DNA of 64,000 bases from Tyto alba (lineage: Eukaryota; Chordata; Aves; Strigiformes; Tytonidae): assembly GCF_018691265.1 (NCBI RefSeq), contig NW_024881321.1, forward strand, positions 19,569,698-19,633,697. The letters run 5' to 3'. Positions 35,601-47,000 of the stretch are shown piece by piece; the stretch's first letter is position 1; every line of letters starts with the position of its first letter. The notes below the pieces were generated by a model. The model was not told the origin of the DNA. It saw only the letters and a list, made by a program, of their open reading frames with translations, and ran no database searches. The translations under genes were made by a program, and so were the position numbers.

Positions 35601-37799
35601 ATAGTATCTATTATGTCTCTTTCTTGGCACACTTTACAGATAAAGCTAACAGGAAAACACATGGCTGCATATTGTCAAGTATTTCTAGGATTAATTTCTG
35701 AAAAGCCATTATACAGAATGAAAACTAGATCCATTCACAAACGTCTGTAAAAAAAAAACATGAGAGTCAGAGTCCTCTGTAATCCAAAAACCTTAGGCTA
35801 AGACATGCAAAACCAGCATGTACGTCCCTGCTTTCACAAATGCAGATTAAGGATCTCCTGTGATCTAGATTAACAATTTACCACTGTCACAAATAGTAAT
35901 TTATAGCTAGTAGTGAGTTATAGCTAATGCCACTACTATTAGCAAGCCTTCAAGTACTTAGCTATTTTACAATCTCAAGCTCCACCTTGGTACCTTTCCA
36001 ACAAAAGTTATGTCAGAACCACTGTTCCTAAGAACAGTCTTGATTTCAGCAAAAAAATATTTTCACATAAAAATCAGTACTTACAAATAAAAAAATATTC
36101 TGTGCTAAGCAGTTTTAATGTCTCAGCTTCAAAAAGCAGGAATGTTAATCGAAAAGACCAAGGTACTCGTCATTCCAGTTTGTACTTAGGTTGTGCCTAC
36201 TATTGTTTCCAACTATTCAGAGATACTGAATAAGTAACATAAAAACCATAGAAATAGAGTCCAGAGACAGGGGATCTAATCAACAATGCATCAAGGACCA
36301 ATTATTATTTCTTTATTCATTTGTTTATTCGTTATTATTACCTTGGGATGGTTAAAAGACACTCATTTATCAACTCTCCTTATTTCCAGTCAAACTTGAG
36401 GTCTTCGCAGTTAGAAAGTGTTAGAAGTATGGGGAATAGAAAACAGATTTTCTTTGCTTTTGACTGCAATAACATTTCCAACACTACCTAACTGCTCTCT
36501 TTCTTTGAACATTGTGAATCAGGATGACACATTCCTGCTGTCTCTAAACCATACCATGAAAATGCATGCATAGATTTACTACATTTTGGCAAAATGTGTG
36601 AGCTGAAACAAGTGGGACTTTGTGCAGGGCTGTGTTGCAAGCCTGGGGGAAATGAGAGTGTGCCGGTCATTTGTGAAAGACTGCAAAATGGCAGAGGGGC
36701 TCCACCAGTGAGACCAGAGATAGATAGGAACATACCACATATACAAAACTTCAAAGGAAAATGTAGATGTGTCATTTCAGATGTACTTAAAGGACTCACA
36801 GAGTTTAACCTTCACATTTCAAAATGTGAAGTTGGCCCTGTCACTTGGGATAGCAGCCAGTAAGTGATTGTATTTGTAGGAGCATGATATTGAAGAAATT
36901 TACTGCATGCTCCTACAGTACTGCTATAACCAGTTCACATTCTCCAACCAAATATCCTCTGGAAGCAGTACTGCATTTAAAACAGTAAAAATTCTCTTTG
37001 TTTTTTCTTTTTTCTTTTTAAAATATCCATTGACTCATTCTGCATATATCAAATAACATCTTATGGCACACTGTTATGCTGATGTAGATACAGGAAAAGC
37101 AGTAAGCATAATGTATAGGCCATGCAGAGTGATTTATTGAACTGGTTGTTTGGTGAAAAACTAAGCAAAGGGCTAATCTGATTTATGGTTCTAATTTTGT
37201 CTGGTCACAGTATTACTTGCCTTTTTTGTAGTATGAAAAGATTACTATGAACGATAAACTTCAAAGAATCATTACCTCTGGCATTTGTAAGTGTGCTCAA
37301 ATTGAGTACTTAATTACAAAATCTCAAATGCATGTTTTCTACAACTTTTACCTTATTAGGGAAGAGCTGTTTGAGTATCTGCCTCATAGAAATGAGCACA
37401 ATATTCTAAGGCAGCCAGCAAAAATGCAAAATCAACTTATACTTTAAAAACTAATTAAAATTATTTGTTATGCACTTTTCAACCTTGCAAAATGTGATGA
37501 TTCTAGAATAAAAACACGTATGTATTCTGTTCAAAACAGATAAAACTCACTGAGAGCTCACTTAAATCAGGTAACAATTAATTTATTTTTCTGCAAAATT
37601 CAATGTCATCAATTAATATTTTTTGGTTAAAAACTACTTATAACACAAATATTCTGAGGGGGGAACTAAGAAAAAAAAACACACTACAATTAAAAACACA
37701 GGTCTTGGAATTTGATTATATGAGTGACTTCTTCCTTAAATCAATGGGATATTTCACTGATTTGCATACCTATAAATTGCTCTATATATAACAACAAAT
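32643..37799. other. Gene-free AT-rich stretch
   Basis: No gene is recognised. A T14 run is at 32873-32886. Two antiparallel frames around 36488-36863 (about 90-100 codons) overlap each other and match nothing. A 12-bp-stem inverted repeat is at 36875-36917. Confidence 0.6.
36875..36917. repeat. Perfect inverted repeat (12-bp arms, 19-nt loop)
   Basis: TGTAGGAGCATG (36875-36886) is exactly complementary to CATGCTCCTACA (36906-36917), with a 19-base AT-rich loop and one further G-T wobble outward. The stem is too short for a typical microRNA precursor unless extended by imperfect pairing, which I do not see clearly. Confidence 0.85.
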
Positions 37800-38305
37800 G
37801 CCACTGTGAAAAAGTATGCCATATGCAAGATATGAGGATTGCTGTCAGCTGTCAAGGACCTATCTCCTGGTGAAAGAAGAGGTTTCAGTCTCTTTTGTGA
37901 GTTCAGCCTTGTCTACAGGGAAACACTTTGCTTGCTTTTTCCCCTGTGCCAGCTTCACATATTTGGCCAAAGAGAAGACCAGGCACAAAAAGTTCTTAGA
38001 GTTTCGCTTAGTAAGTAGAGAACCTTTACTGAAATCCAAGAAGAAGGAGAGGTTGTATATGGGGTAAAAGCAAATGAGAGGATAAGGGGTAGAAGGGCAG
38101 ATAAGGGGGGAGTGGGAGGCTGAAGGAATAAGCAGGAATGAGGCAGAAAATTTATTATAAGTACTCACGAGAGCCTGAATCCAGCAGGCAGCTGGCAAGA
38201 TCTCCTGTTGGTGTGTTAGACCTAGAATACTGTAAGTATCAAATAATACTGAACACATGTGCTAGTCACCGTTGCTGATAAATCATCTTTAGCATCTTGC
38301 CCTTT
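37800..38305. other. Unassigned stretch beside the LTR, possibly an older transposon
   Basis: Composition differs from the surroundings. A purine-rich run at 38040-38150 includes a polypurine-tract-like 'ataaggggggag' near 38102-38113, and there is a 132-codon antisense frame. It may be the remnant of an older retroelement, but I recognise no conserved part and there is no flanking LTR pair to support that. Confidence 0.3.
38301..38305. repeat. Target-site duplication, left copy
   Basis: CCTTT directly precedes the LTR's TG. The same five bases follow its CA at 38968-38972. Five bases is the size expected for ERVL-type integrases and some gammaretrovirus-like ones. A chance match is possible for so short and simple a word. 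Confidence 0.55.
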
Positions 38306-38514
38306 TGAAACAAAAAGGGGCCCAAACAATAGGCCTCAAACCAAAGTTGACTTCTGAGTGATTTCCCCGACCAGCAATCAGCATCTTATCAGCAGACTGA
38401 AGCAACCAGTATCTTATCAGCATGAAAATGTAACCCTGGGGACAATCCCTGGGAACTATAAGTAAACAATAGGAAGTAACTATAAATCCCAAATGTAAAG
38501 AAAAACAGAAACTC

Positions 38515-38557
38515 CTCAGACATGCCCGGATCCTGGCCAGATCCGGACATGCCTGAG
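38515..38557. repeat. 43-bp near-palindrome in the LTR U3
   Basis: The left arm 38515-38532 and right arm 38540-38557 (18 bp each) are reverse complements except at two positions. The 7-base centre contains TGGCCA. The two changed positions are of the transition type. It lies 60-105 bases upstream of the TATA box. It could bind a dimeric factor or fold as a hairpin in a read-through transcript. Confidence 0.85.
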
Positions 38558-38619
38558 TGAGGCATATCAATCCACCAGATATCTCCTGTGCGTTTTGTTT
38601 AGACTTGTTTGTTAAACTG

Positions 38620-38627
38620 TATAAAAG
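38620..38627 (+). promoter_or_regulatory. LTR TATA box
   Basis: TATAAAAG lies within 'actgtataaaagctgg', immediately upstream of a GC-rich start region. Transcription would be expected to begin near 38648-38655. This is the strongest promoter-like signal on the plus strand in the window, judged by eye. Confidence 0.6.
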
Positions 38628-38861
38628 CTGGACCCTCTCACAGCACAGACGCAGGCCTCACCTACGAGCGGACGCCCTGCGTGGGACTTCCCAGCTGCCG
38701 GGAAAGGCTCTGCGACCCTTCGCTGTGACGGGGCTCCCCAGCTGATGCACGGGTCTGGATGATGGTAATGTATGAGGGCAATTGGTGATGTATCTTTCTT
38801 AATCACTATAGCTAGCTTTAAATAGTAATGTCTAGGTGCATTACCTTGCTTATTCTTTCTG

Positions 38862-38907
38862 CTATTTCTACTATAGTAAAATTTCTATTTCTACTAAAGT
38901 AAAATAA
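38862..38907. repeat. 23-bp tandem duplication in the LTR
   Basis: The unit starting 'ctatttctactatagtaaaa' at 38862-38884 is repeated at 38885-38907 with only a few changes. It lies in the AT-rich 3' part of the LTR. Confidence 0.85.
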
Positions 38908-38967
38908 GCCTATTTCTTTAGCTTGGTGTCTGTGTCCTTTGTGTTAACCCTGTGAATTGGCAAAACA

Positions 38968-38972
38968 CCTTT
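38968..38972. repeat. Target-site duplication, right copy
   Basis: CCTTT directly follows the LTR's terminal CA and equals the five bases before its TG. Confidence 0.55.
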
Positions 38973-41201
38973 GCTTTTTGGAAGGCTTGTAAAATATGGG
39001 ATCACTACAACTACCAATTTGAGGTCGTGATTGCACAAGCAGTTGAGCAAGTATTTCAGCATAGGCACAAACTTGTAGGAAGTGCGGAAGAAGGGCAGAT
39101 AGATTGGCTCTGGAAACTCCCTTGTTACTAGTGAAATCACAAAGCAGAATTGCACCTTCACTGACTTCCTGATAAGAAGGCTGTGATTTCAGGAAACATA
39201 TTGACTCTCAGGCAAGACTGAGAAGCAGAATTATCAACCTTATGTGTATGTCATCACATTGGTTACACTGGAAATGAGGGAGAAATCCTAAGTCCTATAG
39301 GCCTAAAGAGAAAAAGAGGTGAAGTTGCCTTCTAGAATTTGCATGTCTAGTTCCCCAGGTTGGTGCATTTCAAAACAGATTTTGGTTAGGCACTGCTGAA
39401 CTACAAGGATGTATCTTGCCTTCAAATATAGCCTACGTTACCTTTTATGCATTGCTCTACTTGTCACTGGCCAGCGTGGGAGGCTCACAGGACCACCTCC
39501 TGCTTTTGGAAAGGAATTGGATCTTGCAGGCATCATCAAGTCCCCTTCCAGCAGAGAGCAAGTTGCAGTGAGTCATCCCACAGCTCAGGAATCACACAGA
39601 GATCTCTCTGTTCACAACGTTAATAGGAAGTAAGTCAGTTTAATATGTTTCAGGCCTGCCCCACAGCATCTGTGGTCTGTTTTAGATGTGCTCCATCAAA
39701 GAGAGGAGCCGACTTCTGTAGCCTCACAAAGTTACAATTTTAAAGGCAAACTACAAGTGTTTAAAAAAATTGTAGGTGAGCTGTAGGTTTCTGAAATCAT
39801 TCAGCAGATAGAATCAAACATGACTTTTCATATGCTCTTGATAATCCTTCCTCAGTATTTTGAGGAAGGTGAAAGCACTCTATACAGCATCTAAAACAGT
39901 CAGACTGGTCTTTGGTTTTTTGGACAAGTAGAACCTAGAAAGGATGGTCACATACCCCATTGTTTTAAAATTTATGGTACCTGGGATGTCCTTTAAGATG
40001 TCTCCTGTTTTAGCAGGCAGGAGAGGAAGCAATGAGTGGAGAGAGAAGAAAAGACAAAGGTTCAAGAGAATCAAAAGCCAAAGGAAAAGAATAGTATATA
40101 GGATCAACAGAGGCAAAGTAGATTGAGGACATTAAAAAAGGTGCAGGGACCCTCTCTGACAAGAGGGTGCACAGGGACTGAAAAGGAAACTGGAAGAGGC
40201 AGCAAACATTGCTGATAAAACCAAAACTCATTATACCTCTTGCTCATGCCATCAGCAATTCTCTCCCTGACACTGTGTGAACTAACATCCTCCTTTACAA
40301 CTGCTCATTAAAATGGAAACTACTTTCTCATTCTTCAAGGCAGGGAGCTACAATAAATGGTAACTATCTCAACTGATGTCTTACTCATGTGTTGTAAGTT
40401 ACCTAGGTAAAAAAACTTACTTAATAAATGGTGCTTTTTTCCCCCTGAACAGCAGCATATTATTTGACTTAGAGGATTGCTCTCTGGAAACTTGTGAGCA
40501 AGTAGGCTATATTCAGAGCTAGTGTCCTTCCCTTTTATAGTCCTCTGTGGAGCTCAAATGCTAAAAGCTTCTTTAACATGTTGTACATTTTCTCATTTTT
40601 TAAAATTTAAATATGCAATTTAAAATTCTGTTTTTATGTTCCAATATATATCGTAAAATTAATTATTCCTCAATCCTTTTTGAATTCTTCTAGTTTGCAT
40701 ATCAAATGTTTCTCTTATTGAAAAAAAAAAATCCTTGAATTTTGTTCCAATAAAAACAAAGGAATCCTTAATATTGACTGCTCATACCTTCACACATTTC
40801 AAAGTACCACCTTTCTTTGCAGTGTCTGAACAGTCTTCCTTCAGGATTTTGCTTTTTAAAATGTAAATTACTTTCTCCTCCTAGGAGATGACTGTTTCTG
40901 GGCAAGTTTGTCAATCAGCATTATATTTGTATAGATACAGTATTAAATATTATACATTTACATGGCAAATACAAACCATATCAATCAGTCAGTCTAGAGA
41001 GTTCTCAGTAATCTGAGCCTGTACTTTTCATTGCCTGAGGGAATAATATGAAAGAGATCTTCGAACATTCATTCAAATGCAAATCTGAATTTCACATCAC
41101 CCTTACTCATGACCCATTTGTTTTTGCTTTCCTTGAACGTTAAAGCGCTCAAGCAAATACATGAGAAATGGTGTCCACCAAAAACTAGACATAACCATGT
41201 C
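38973..41201. other. Gene-free stretch
   Basis: No gene is recognised. The part 40015-40095 is purine-rich on the plus strand. Short frames at 39409-39633 and 39880-40231 overlap on both strands and match no known protein. Confidence 0.55.
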
Positions 41202-41302
41202 TGACCTAATCTAGCATTGACAGTAATCCCAATTCAAGCAGGAAATTGGCCTAAATGATCTTCCAAGCAACATTTTTCTGATTTCATGATTCTGTGATTC
41301 TG
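41202..41302 (+). mobile_element. Ancient CR1 3'-end fragment
   Basis: 'gacctaatctag' at 41202, 'ttcaagcaggaaattggcctaaatgatctt' (41233-41262), a degraded 'ccaagcaacatttt' and the ending 'atgattctgtgattctg' (41286-41302) follow the CR1 3' UTR in order. The 8-bp terminal units set the orientation as plus. Divergence is high. Confidence 0.75.
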
Positions 41303-43264
41303 AAGCTAATTCACACACACACAGACACGCACTTCCACATCCACAAAACTGAACACTGATCTCCACATTACATTCTAGTCAGTGATCAAAACCAAAAGCA
41401 AGTGAATGTGTGTAACTAAACTATAGTTTCTCAGAACTGCACATTCAGTTTGGCCACTAGCAAGTCACGTTGCGTTGACAAGCTACCTAAATAAGCAATG
41501 TCATCAAAACAATATTTTACTGGAATCAAGTTGAAGGAGTTACTGTTTTAAAGAGTAAAATAATTCCTGCATCTTAAGAGGGGAAAATATTGTTGAGCAG
41601 CCATTGAGTTTTGTACTATGTCCATTACTAGGGGAAAATTTGATGAAAGGCTAAGTTTTCACAGAGACAACAAAAAATTATGTGTTTGATAAAATACAGC
41701 CAACTTAAGGAATTATGTTACAAGGAGTTTTATTGGACTTGAAGCAGGTTCTTACCAGACTTTCCTAAGAATCTGAGACTGAATTTATTTAAAATTTTAG
41801 TGTGTGTTAGGCAAGCAATATAGCTGTGTTGTAATGACATTTGCTGGTGACATGAAGTTACATTACACATCACTAAAAAGGAATGTTGCAATATTTTATA
41901 GAAACAGGTAGATTACTCTGGAGATTGCAGTAAAGAAAATGGTTTAAAAATTAATTGTATAAAGTGCAAAGTGATGCACTGAGTGATGAATACCAAGAAC
42001 TGCTTTAACACATATAAGTTTGCAGGAGATACTTGTATGTAGCAATAGCACACATTATAACCATGTCCCTCTGCTGCCTATGATGAATCAAATGAAATAT
42101 TTCTCATTTTTCTCAGCTTATTTTTTTAATGTAGTTTTAGAGTTTCAGTTCACATGACAAAGAAATGGCTGTATGAGATTAGGTAAATAGCCAAAAATAC
42201 AATTTAGAAACTGCAGATACGTATAATAAAACAGTTTCTTCTGACAAAAATATGAATTTAGCATAAACTGCAATCTGCTTGCTGAAAAATGAATAAAATA
42301 AAATTTGAAATTAAATAAATAGAAGAATATACATGGTACTGGAAAAGTTATAAGATAGATCTCTAGTTGTAATTTCCCTCAAGAAGGTGATCTTAGCTCC
42401 CTGAAGAACACTATAACTGATCTGCAGACAAAATACAACCAGGAGATGATATTCATATTCCAGACTAGGAATATGAGATGTGCTTATCTTTCCTTTGCAC
42501 AGAAAAGTCCAAAAGTCACACAGTACTGAGCAACATACTTTATTACCATACATTTAGGTCTTGCTGGAAACTCATCTTTTGGAAGAGGCACAGAAAGAGA
42601 AGGACCTTGAAGGCAGAAGTCTGATTTTTTCTTGTGAATATTTTTTCCAAAAATATTTCACTTTCACACTATTTCCACCTGGCAATGCATATTCACTACC
42701 TTTCCCAAAGTTAAAAAAAAAAATATGGATGATATGGAGGAAGGAAGTGACAGAGCAAATGACAATATATGTTATCCTCCTTTCCACAGTGTGCTGCTCT
42801 ATTCAAGGCTATTGTTAAACACAGGCATCTTGCCTAATTTAAGGCACTGTAGGGTATCTCACCATGGTGTACAGTTGCAGAGGATTGAGTCTCCCACAAA
42901 TCCTGTGTCAGAGCTACCAGCCCTGTGCAGATGTTTTTATACCTTGAGGTTTCTCATGCAGCACCACATGCCTATGTCTAGGCAGATGAACTGCGTCCTA
43001 CAGTTACTTTTGGGTGAACTGAATGGCTCTTTAGGTCCCACCAACTGTATTGTCCCAAGGTAGGATTCAGTATCTTAAATTATTCTATGGTATATGTGAG
43101 ATCTACTCCATACTAGCCGATAGGTCAGGTGGCCACTGCAACAAAGCTGAGCCAATAAGCTGCACCTCTGCAGTAACATTTTTAAGAAGGGAACCGGGAA
43201 GGACTTGGAGTTGTGAGGAGTAGTTAAGACATCTATATGAACACCAAGGTAACTAGAAGAATGG
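41303..43264. other. Gene-free stretch
   Basis: No gene is recognised. A short CA run is at 41311-41327. One copy of a short unassigned motif shared with 44170 and 19956 lies at 42811-42866. The part 43096-43264 may include the 5' end of the following LTR. Confidence 0.55.
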
Positions 43265-44022
43265 AAGAAGAAAGAGGAGGGGAGGTATGACAGTGCAGAG
43301 ACACCCCTTATATACTGTGGTGAGATGGCAGGGCCCCCCACCACCACCCATGGAGGTCCATGGTGGAGCAGAAGCCAACCTGCAGTCTGTGGAGGGCCCC
43401 ACTTCATCTCAGGTTATTGTGCCTAAAGGAGGCCGGGACCTTATGGGAAGAAGTCGCCACTGTTGTAGTTTGGTCCTGGGAGTATTGCAACACCAGGGGG
43501 TCTCCCACACTGAAGCAGCTCAGGAAAAGCTGTGGCCCATGGGAGGGACTCAAGTTAGAGAAAGTTTGTGGAGGACTGTCTCCTGTGAGAGGGGGACCAT
43601 GCTGGAGCAGGGGAAAGAAGTTCCAGAAGTTCCCCCTTCCTGCCCCAAAATGGAAGAAGTGGCAGCACTGACTGCACCCCCATTCCCTGTCCCTGTGCCT
43701 CTGGGGATATTGGGAACAGAGCTGAGTCCAGGAAGAAGGGAGGGGTGGGGGAATGTGTTTTCAAGATGTGATAATGTTTCTCACTGTCTTTGTCTGTAAA
43801 GTGCTGTTGTTATTAGTGTCTGTATTAAATGTATGTCCTTTTTTTCTTCCCCTAACAGGTCTGTCTTTTGCCTGTGACCATCATGAATGGGATATGCCTC
43901 CCTGTCTTTATCTCAATTTCCAAGCCTTTTTGGCTTAATTTTTTCCTTCTCAGCACTTGGGGGGAAGGGATGAGTAAACAGCTATGTGGTGCTCAGTTGC
44001 CTTCTGAGCTCAAACCATGACA
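43265..44022 (+). mobile_element. Solo ERVL-type LTR, sense
   Basis: This closely follows a common neoavian ERVL LTR. It shows 'gagatggcagggcc', then 'cccatggaggtccatggtgg' (43347-43366), two 'gtggaggNcc'-type blocks, 'ggaggactgtctcctgtgag', 'gctggagcaggggaaagaag' (43601-43620), 'cccccattccctgtccctgtg' (43675-43695), 'aagaagggaggggtggggg' (43732-43750), an ATTAAA signal, 'gtctttatctcaat' and a terminal 'gagctcaaaccatgaca' ending at 44022. The tandem 'gtggag...ggagca' blocks are normal for these LTRs. A 170-codon open frame over its GC-rich part is fortuitous. The 5' edge is uncertain and could lie up to 170 bases further left. Confidence 0.85.
43824..43829 (+). terminator. LTR polyadenylation signal ATTAAA
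   Basis: ATTAAA lies in the U5-proximal part of the ERVL-type LTR, where related LTRs carry AATAAA. Assignment is by position. Confidence 0.4.
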
Positions 44023-47000
44023 GATGTCTGAAAATGGTACTATATTTAGGTAATCTATTTCCATTTACTTTGATGGAATACAAACAACAATCTTATATAC
44101 AGATGCTTATATACTAAAGGTTGAGTGCCTACCATCTGGAGATGACGTCTCAGATGGTGAGCGGGATTGCATTGCCTAAACACAGGCAGCTTCTATCCTT
44201 TTAGGCAATGTGGAGTGTCTCACTTGGCCTTCACCATGCCACACGGAGTAGATTTTCTGTAAGACCTGGGTCCAATGTGTGAAGTCAGTACAGGTGTGTC
44301 TCCAGTGCCACAGGACAAGTCAAACTGTACTGATGGCTGCATGGTTATGAATCACACTGGGACTGATGATGCTGTGTAGAGAGACACATTTTATATCTGC
44401 ATTAGCAAGTAATGCAGCCCAAAAAGAAGAGATAGCTACAGCAAAACAGTTGTTGCTTAGATCCCAACATTGTTATTCAAGCTTTTTATTTTGGATTAGG
44501 TCTAGACTAGTCCAAAGTTGGGATGCTCAGTAGCAACTGGAACAGACTAGGTGCATGCCTGGAGTACATCTTTCAGACATATTTCAGTCTGAAATCTAAT
44601 TCATGCACACTCACTTCTGTGAGAACATTTCCATCTCTGTGATGGAAACAAAAGCATGGGAAGTGGGGTGCTGCGGGAAGATTTATTTTGGAAGGATGCT
44701 CCTGCTCCCAACTAAAATGCTTTTATACACACTCCCATGATCTAGCTCAGGTACCAAAAAAGGTGTAGTTGCAATAGCCAAAGGCTTTCTGTCTGCTAAT
44801 TTGTCCCTTCCCTCCAGAGGAAAAAATGGTGAAAATTAAAAGGAAGAGCTTGTCGTTACTGTGTTGAATTAACAAAAATGAGGTTTTTCATTAAGAGAGT
44901 GCCTTGTCAGTGCAACCTTATTTTTCTAGGGGGGGAAATGCATCTTTAACCATCTTTAGCTATTTGCTATATTGCCCTTCTCTGCAGCACTGGAACTGAA
45001 TTGTTCCTGGTAGCACAATACTGAACTTCCATAGGGCAATAGTCCAATCCTCTCTGATAAATGCTGTTCTCCACTGTGGCATATAGTGAAATTCTCCCTG
45101 CTCTTAATTAGCTGCACATATCTCATTAACGAGCTTTAAATCAAAGCCAGTCAGAAAGTGCCTACTGTCTCCTCTTGCAGGAGGGAATATTTCCTCCCTG
45201 TTACCCTTAGAGAATCACTAAACAATCAGCAAAGGAGATTTCAGAATAATGTGTCTCCTTGTCCCCTAAAGCTATGTAAATGATCTTTTTTTATAACACT
45301 TTTCAATCTAATTGACACTTGTAATAAAATTCTGCCTGTACTGATCAATCTTACCTTAGAGTCATCCCACACCACCCCTTTAAGTAGTGCCCTTCAATTA
45401 AAACTTCCACAAGGCTGTGAAGACTGTAATAATCCACTTGTAGTGAGTGGGAGTTACTTGTTGCTCTGAGGATTTCATTAAAGATATTTAAGACTATGCA
45501 TTTTAGGGCAATGGTTTTGTGAAGGGAACATTGTGAGCTTATGAATTCCACAAGTTGTTTAATTATGTCCAGGAGTCCATTGCATGAACTCAATGAAAAT
45601 CATCACATGGTTTCAAACGGAGTATAGCTCTTTTTCCTGTTTTCTGTAACAGACAGCTCCAGCTATCTTTATTTGGAGCATTCTGCCACTACACATCAAA
45701 ACAAGGACAAAAACCACACACTGTCAATAAATGAAATACTGTTTTAAGCAAATAATCCCAATCATATCATTCTAGATTGATCACTTGAAAATGCCAATTA
45801 ATTATTCTGTGCAAGATGAATCACAACCAGCCATATCCATTTTTGAAAAAAATGGTGAAGTACTTGATGAAGCATTAAAAAGCCCTAGCCAAAACAAACT
45901 TTACAGGGGAGATAAATCATTCATTTTTATCCACGAACAAGATATCTACAAAAAGATATAGCGGTTCTCCAGAATGGTAGGGTAGCTGTCTATATCATAA
46001 AATAACTTATATATCAAATGAACAGTCCTGCACACTGCCAGCTTTGATCTAATGATCTCTACCTACAGGGAAACTAGAGGAGTGTAAAACTGTTGCCACT
46101 TTTATTAGTACCAATGGCAGAACCGAATGAAAAATGAACATTGTTTTTCATCTTATATTTAATATAGTTTTAAGACTTTTTACATATTGTTGAACAAATT
46201 GCAAAGTGTTAAGCTTAGTGTCTCATTTCTTGTGAGAAACAAAAAAATAGCATGTAATTGCCTATAATAAATCCTACATATCAAGGAATTGTTACATTTT
46301 ATTAACTATAAAAGGTACTTTTTGGGACTGCATCTTTAAAAATATTATTACTCGTGTCGGAAATTTGAAAATTTCAGTTTTTATTTTTTAACCCTGTGCA
46401 GATACACTTCTGATAACACTGCAGTATTGTAATTTCCTCTTTCAACTTCAAACTGCTAATAAATTGTGTTAGAGATAACAGCTGTAGTCCATATTACAAG
46501 ATACAATGTAAGTAAAAAACACTTCTGTGCAGTGAAGCTTAAACTTTTAATTTACAATATGTATTAATTACTTACTGAGTAACTAAATACCTACAAAACA
46601 AATTGGCAATACATTTCTGTCTAGTTTTAGTAGGAATTGTGCTGCTAATGCATTGCAGAACGAAGGAAAATGTATTTCCTTATCATCACAGTATATTCAT
46701 ACGCATGAAGTTCTTTATCAAACTACAGATGTAGTGTTTGGAAAGTGTATCAGAAAAGTTTGCTAAACCTGCCAGACAAATCCAAACAATAAATGACAAG
46801 AAGAGATTATGAACTAATTACTCAATTTATTTTTTAAAAAATATCACTTTTTTTTGCTGAAGTGACAGCATTGTTCAGCAAATGGAGTTGATCTGATCAA
46901 AACCACACATTTCCAAATTGGTATCAATTTCCAGAGTGGACTAAATGCTGCAATTCTTAGCCAGTGCCTGGTTTTATATGAATTTACAGGAATCATCAGG

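Larger units (their letters stand above)
38306..38967 (+). mobile_element. Solo LTR, well preserved, with promoter
   Basis: The stretch begins TGAAACA and ends CAAAACA (TG...CA ends) and is bounded by CCTTT on both sides. A U3-like part (38306-38619) holds two copies of a 'CAGYATCTTATCAGCA' motif (near 38378 and 38407) and a long near-palindrome. It is followed by a TATA box, a CpG-rich R-like part (38640-38755) and an AT-rich U5-like part with a 23-bp tandem duplication. No primer-binding site follows the 3' end, so the provirus was probably lost by LTR-LTR recombination. I cannot name the family with confidence. Confidence 0.7.

Noticed and set aside
36488..36863. Overlapping antiparallel frames of 103 and 89 codons
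   Set aside because: They shadow each other, carry no recognised domain and have no splice or promoter context.
37860..38258. 132-codon antisense frame
   Set aside because: It covers a purine-rich, possibly transposon-derived stretch with skewed composition and resembles no known protein.
43287..43799. 170-codon open frame, the longest in the window
   Set aside because: It lies wholly in the GC-rich body of an ERVL-type LTR, where stops are rare. Other frames on both strands are open too, and LTRs of this family are not coding here.
31700..44022. The two sense ERVL-type LTRs as the two ends of one 12-kb provirus
   Set aside because: They differ too much in sequence and preservation, the DNA between them shows no gag, pol or env similarity, and an unrelated LTR lies in between.
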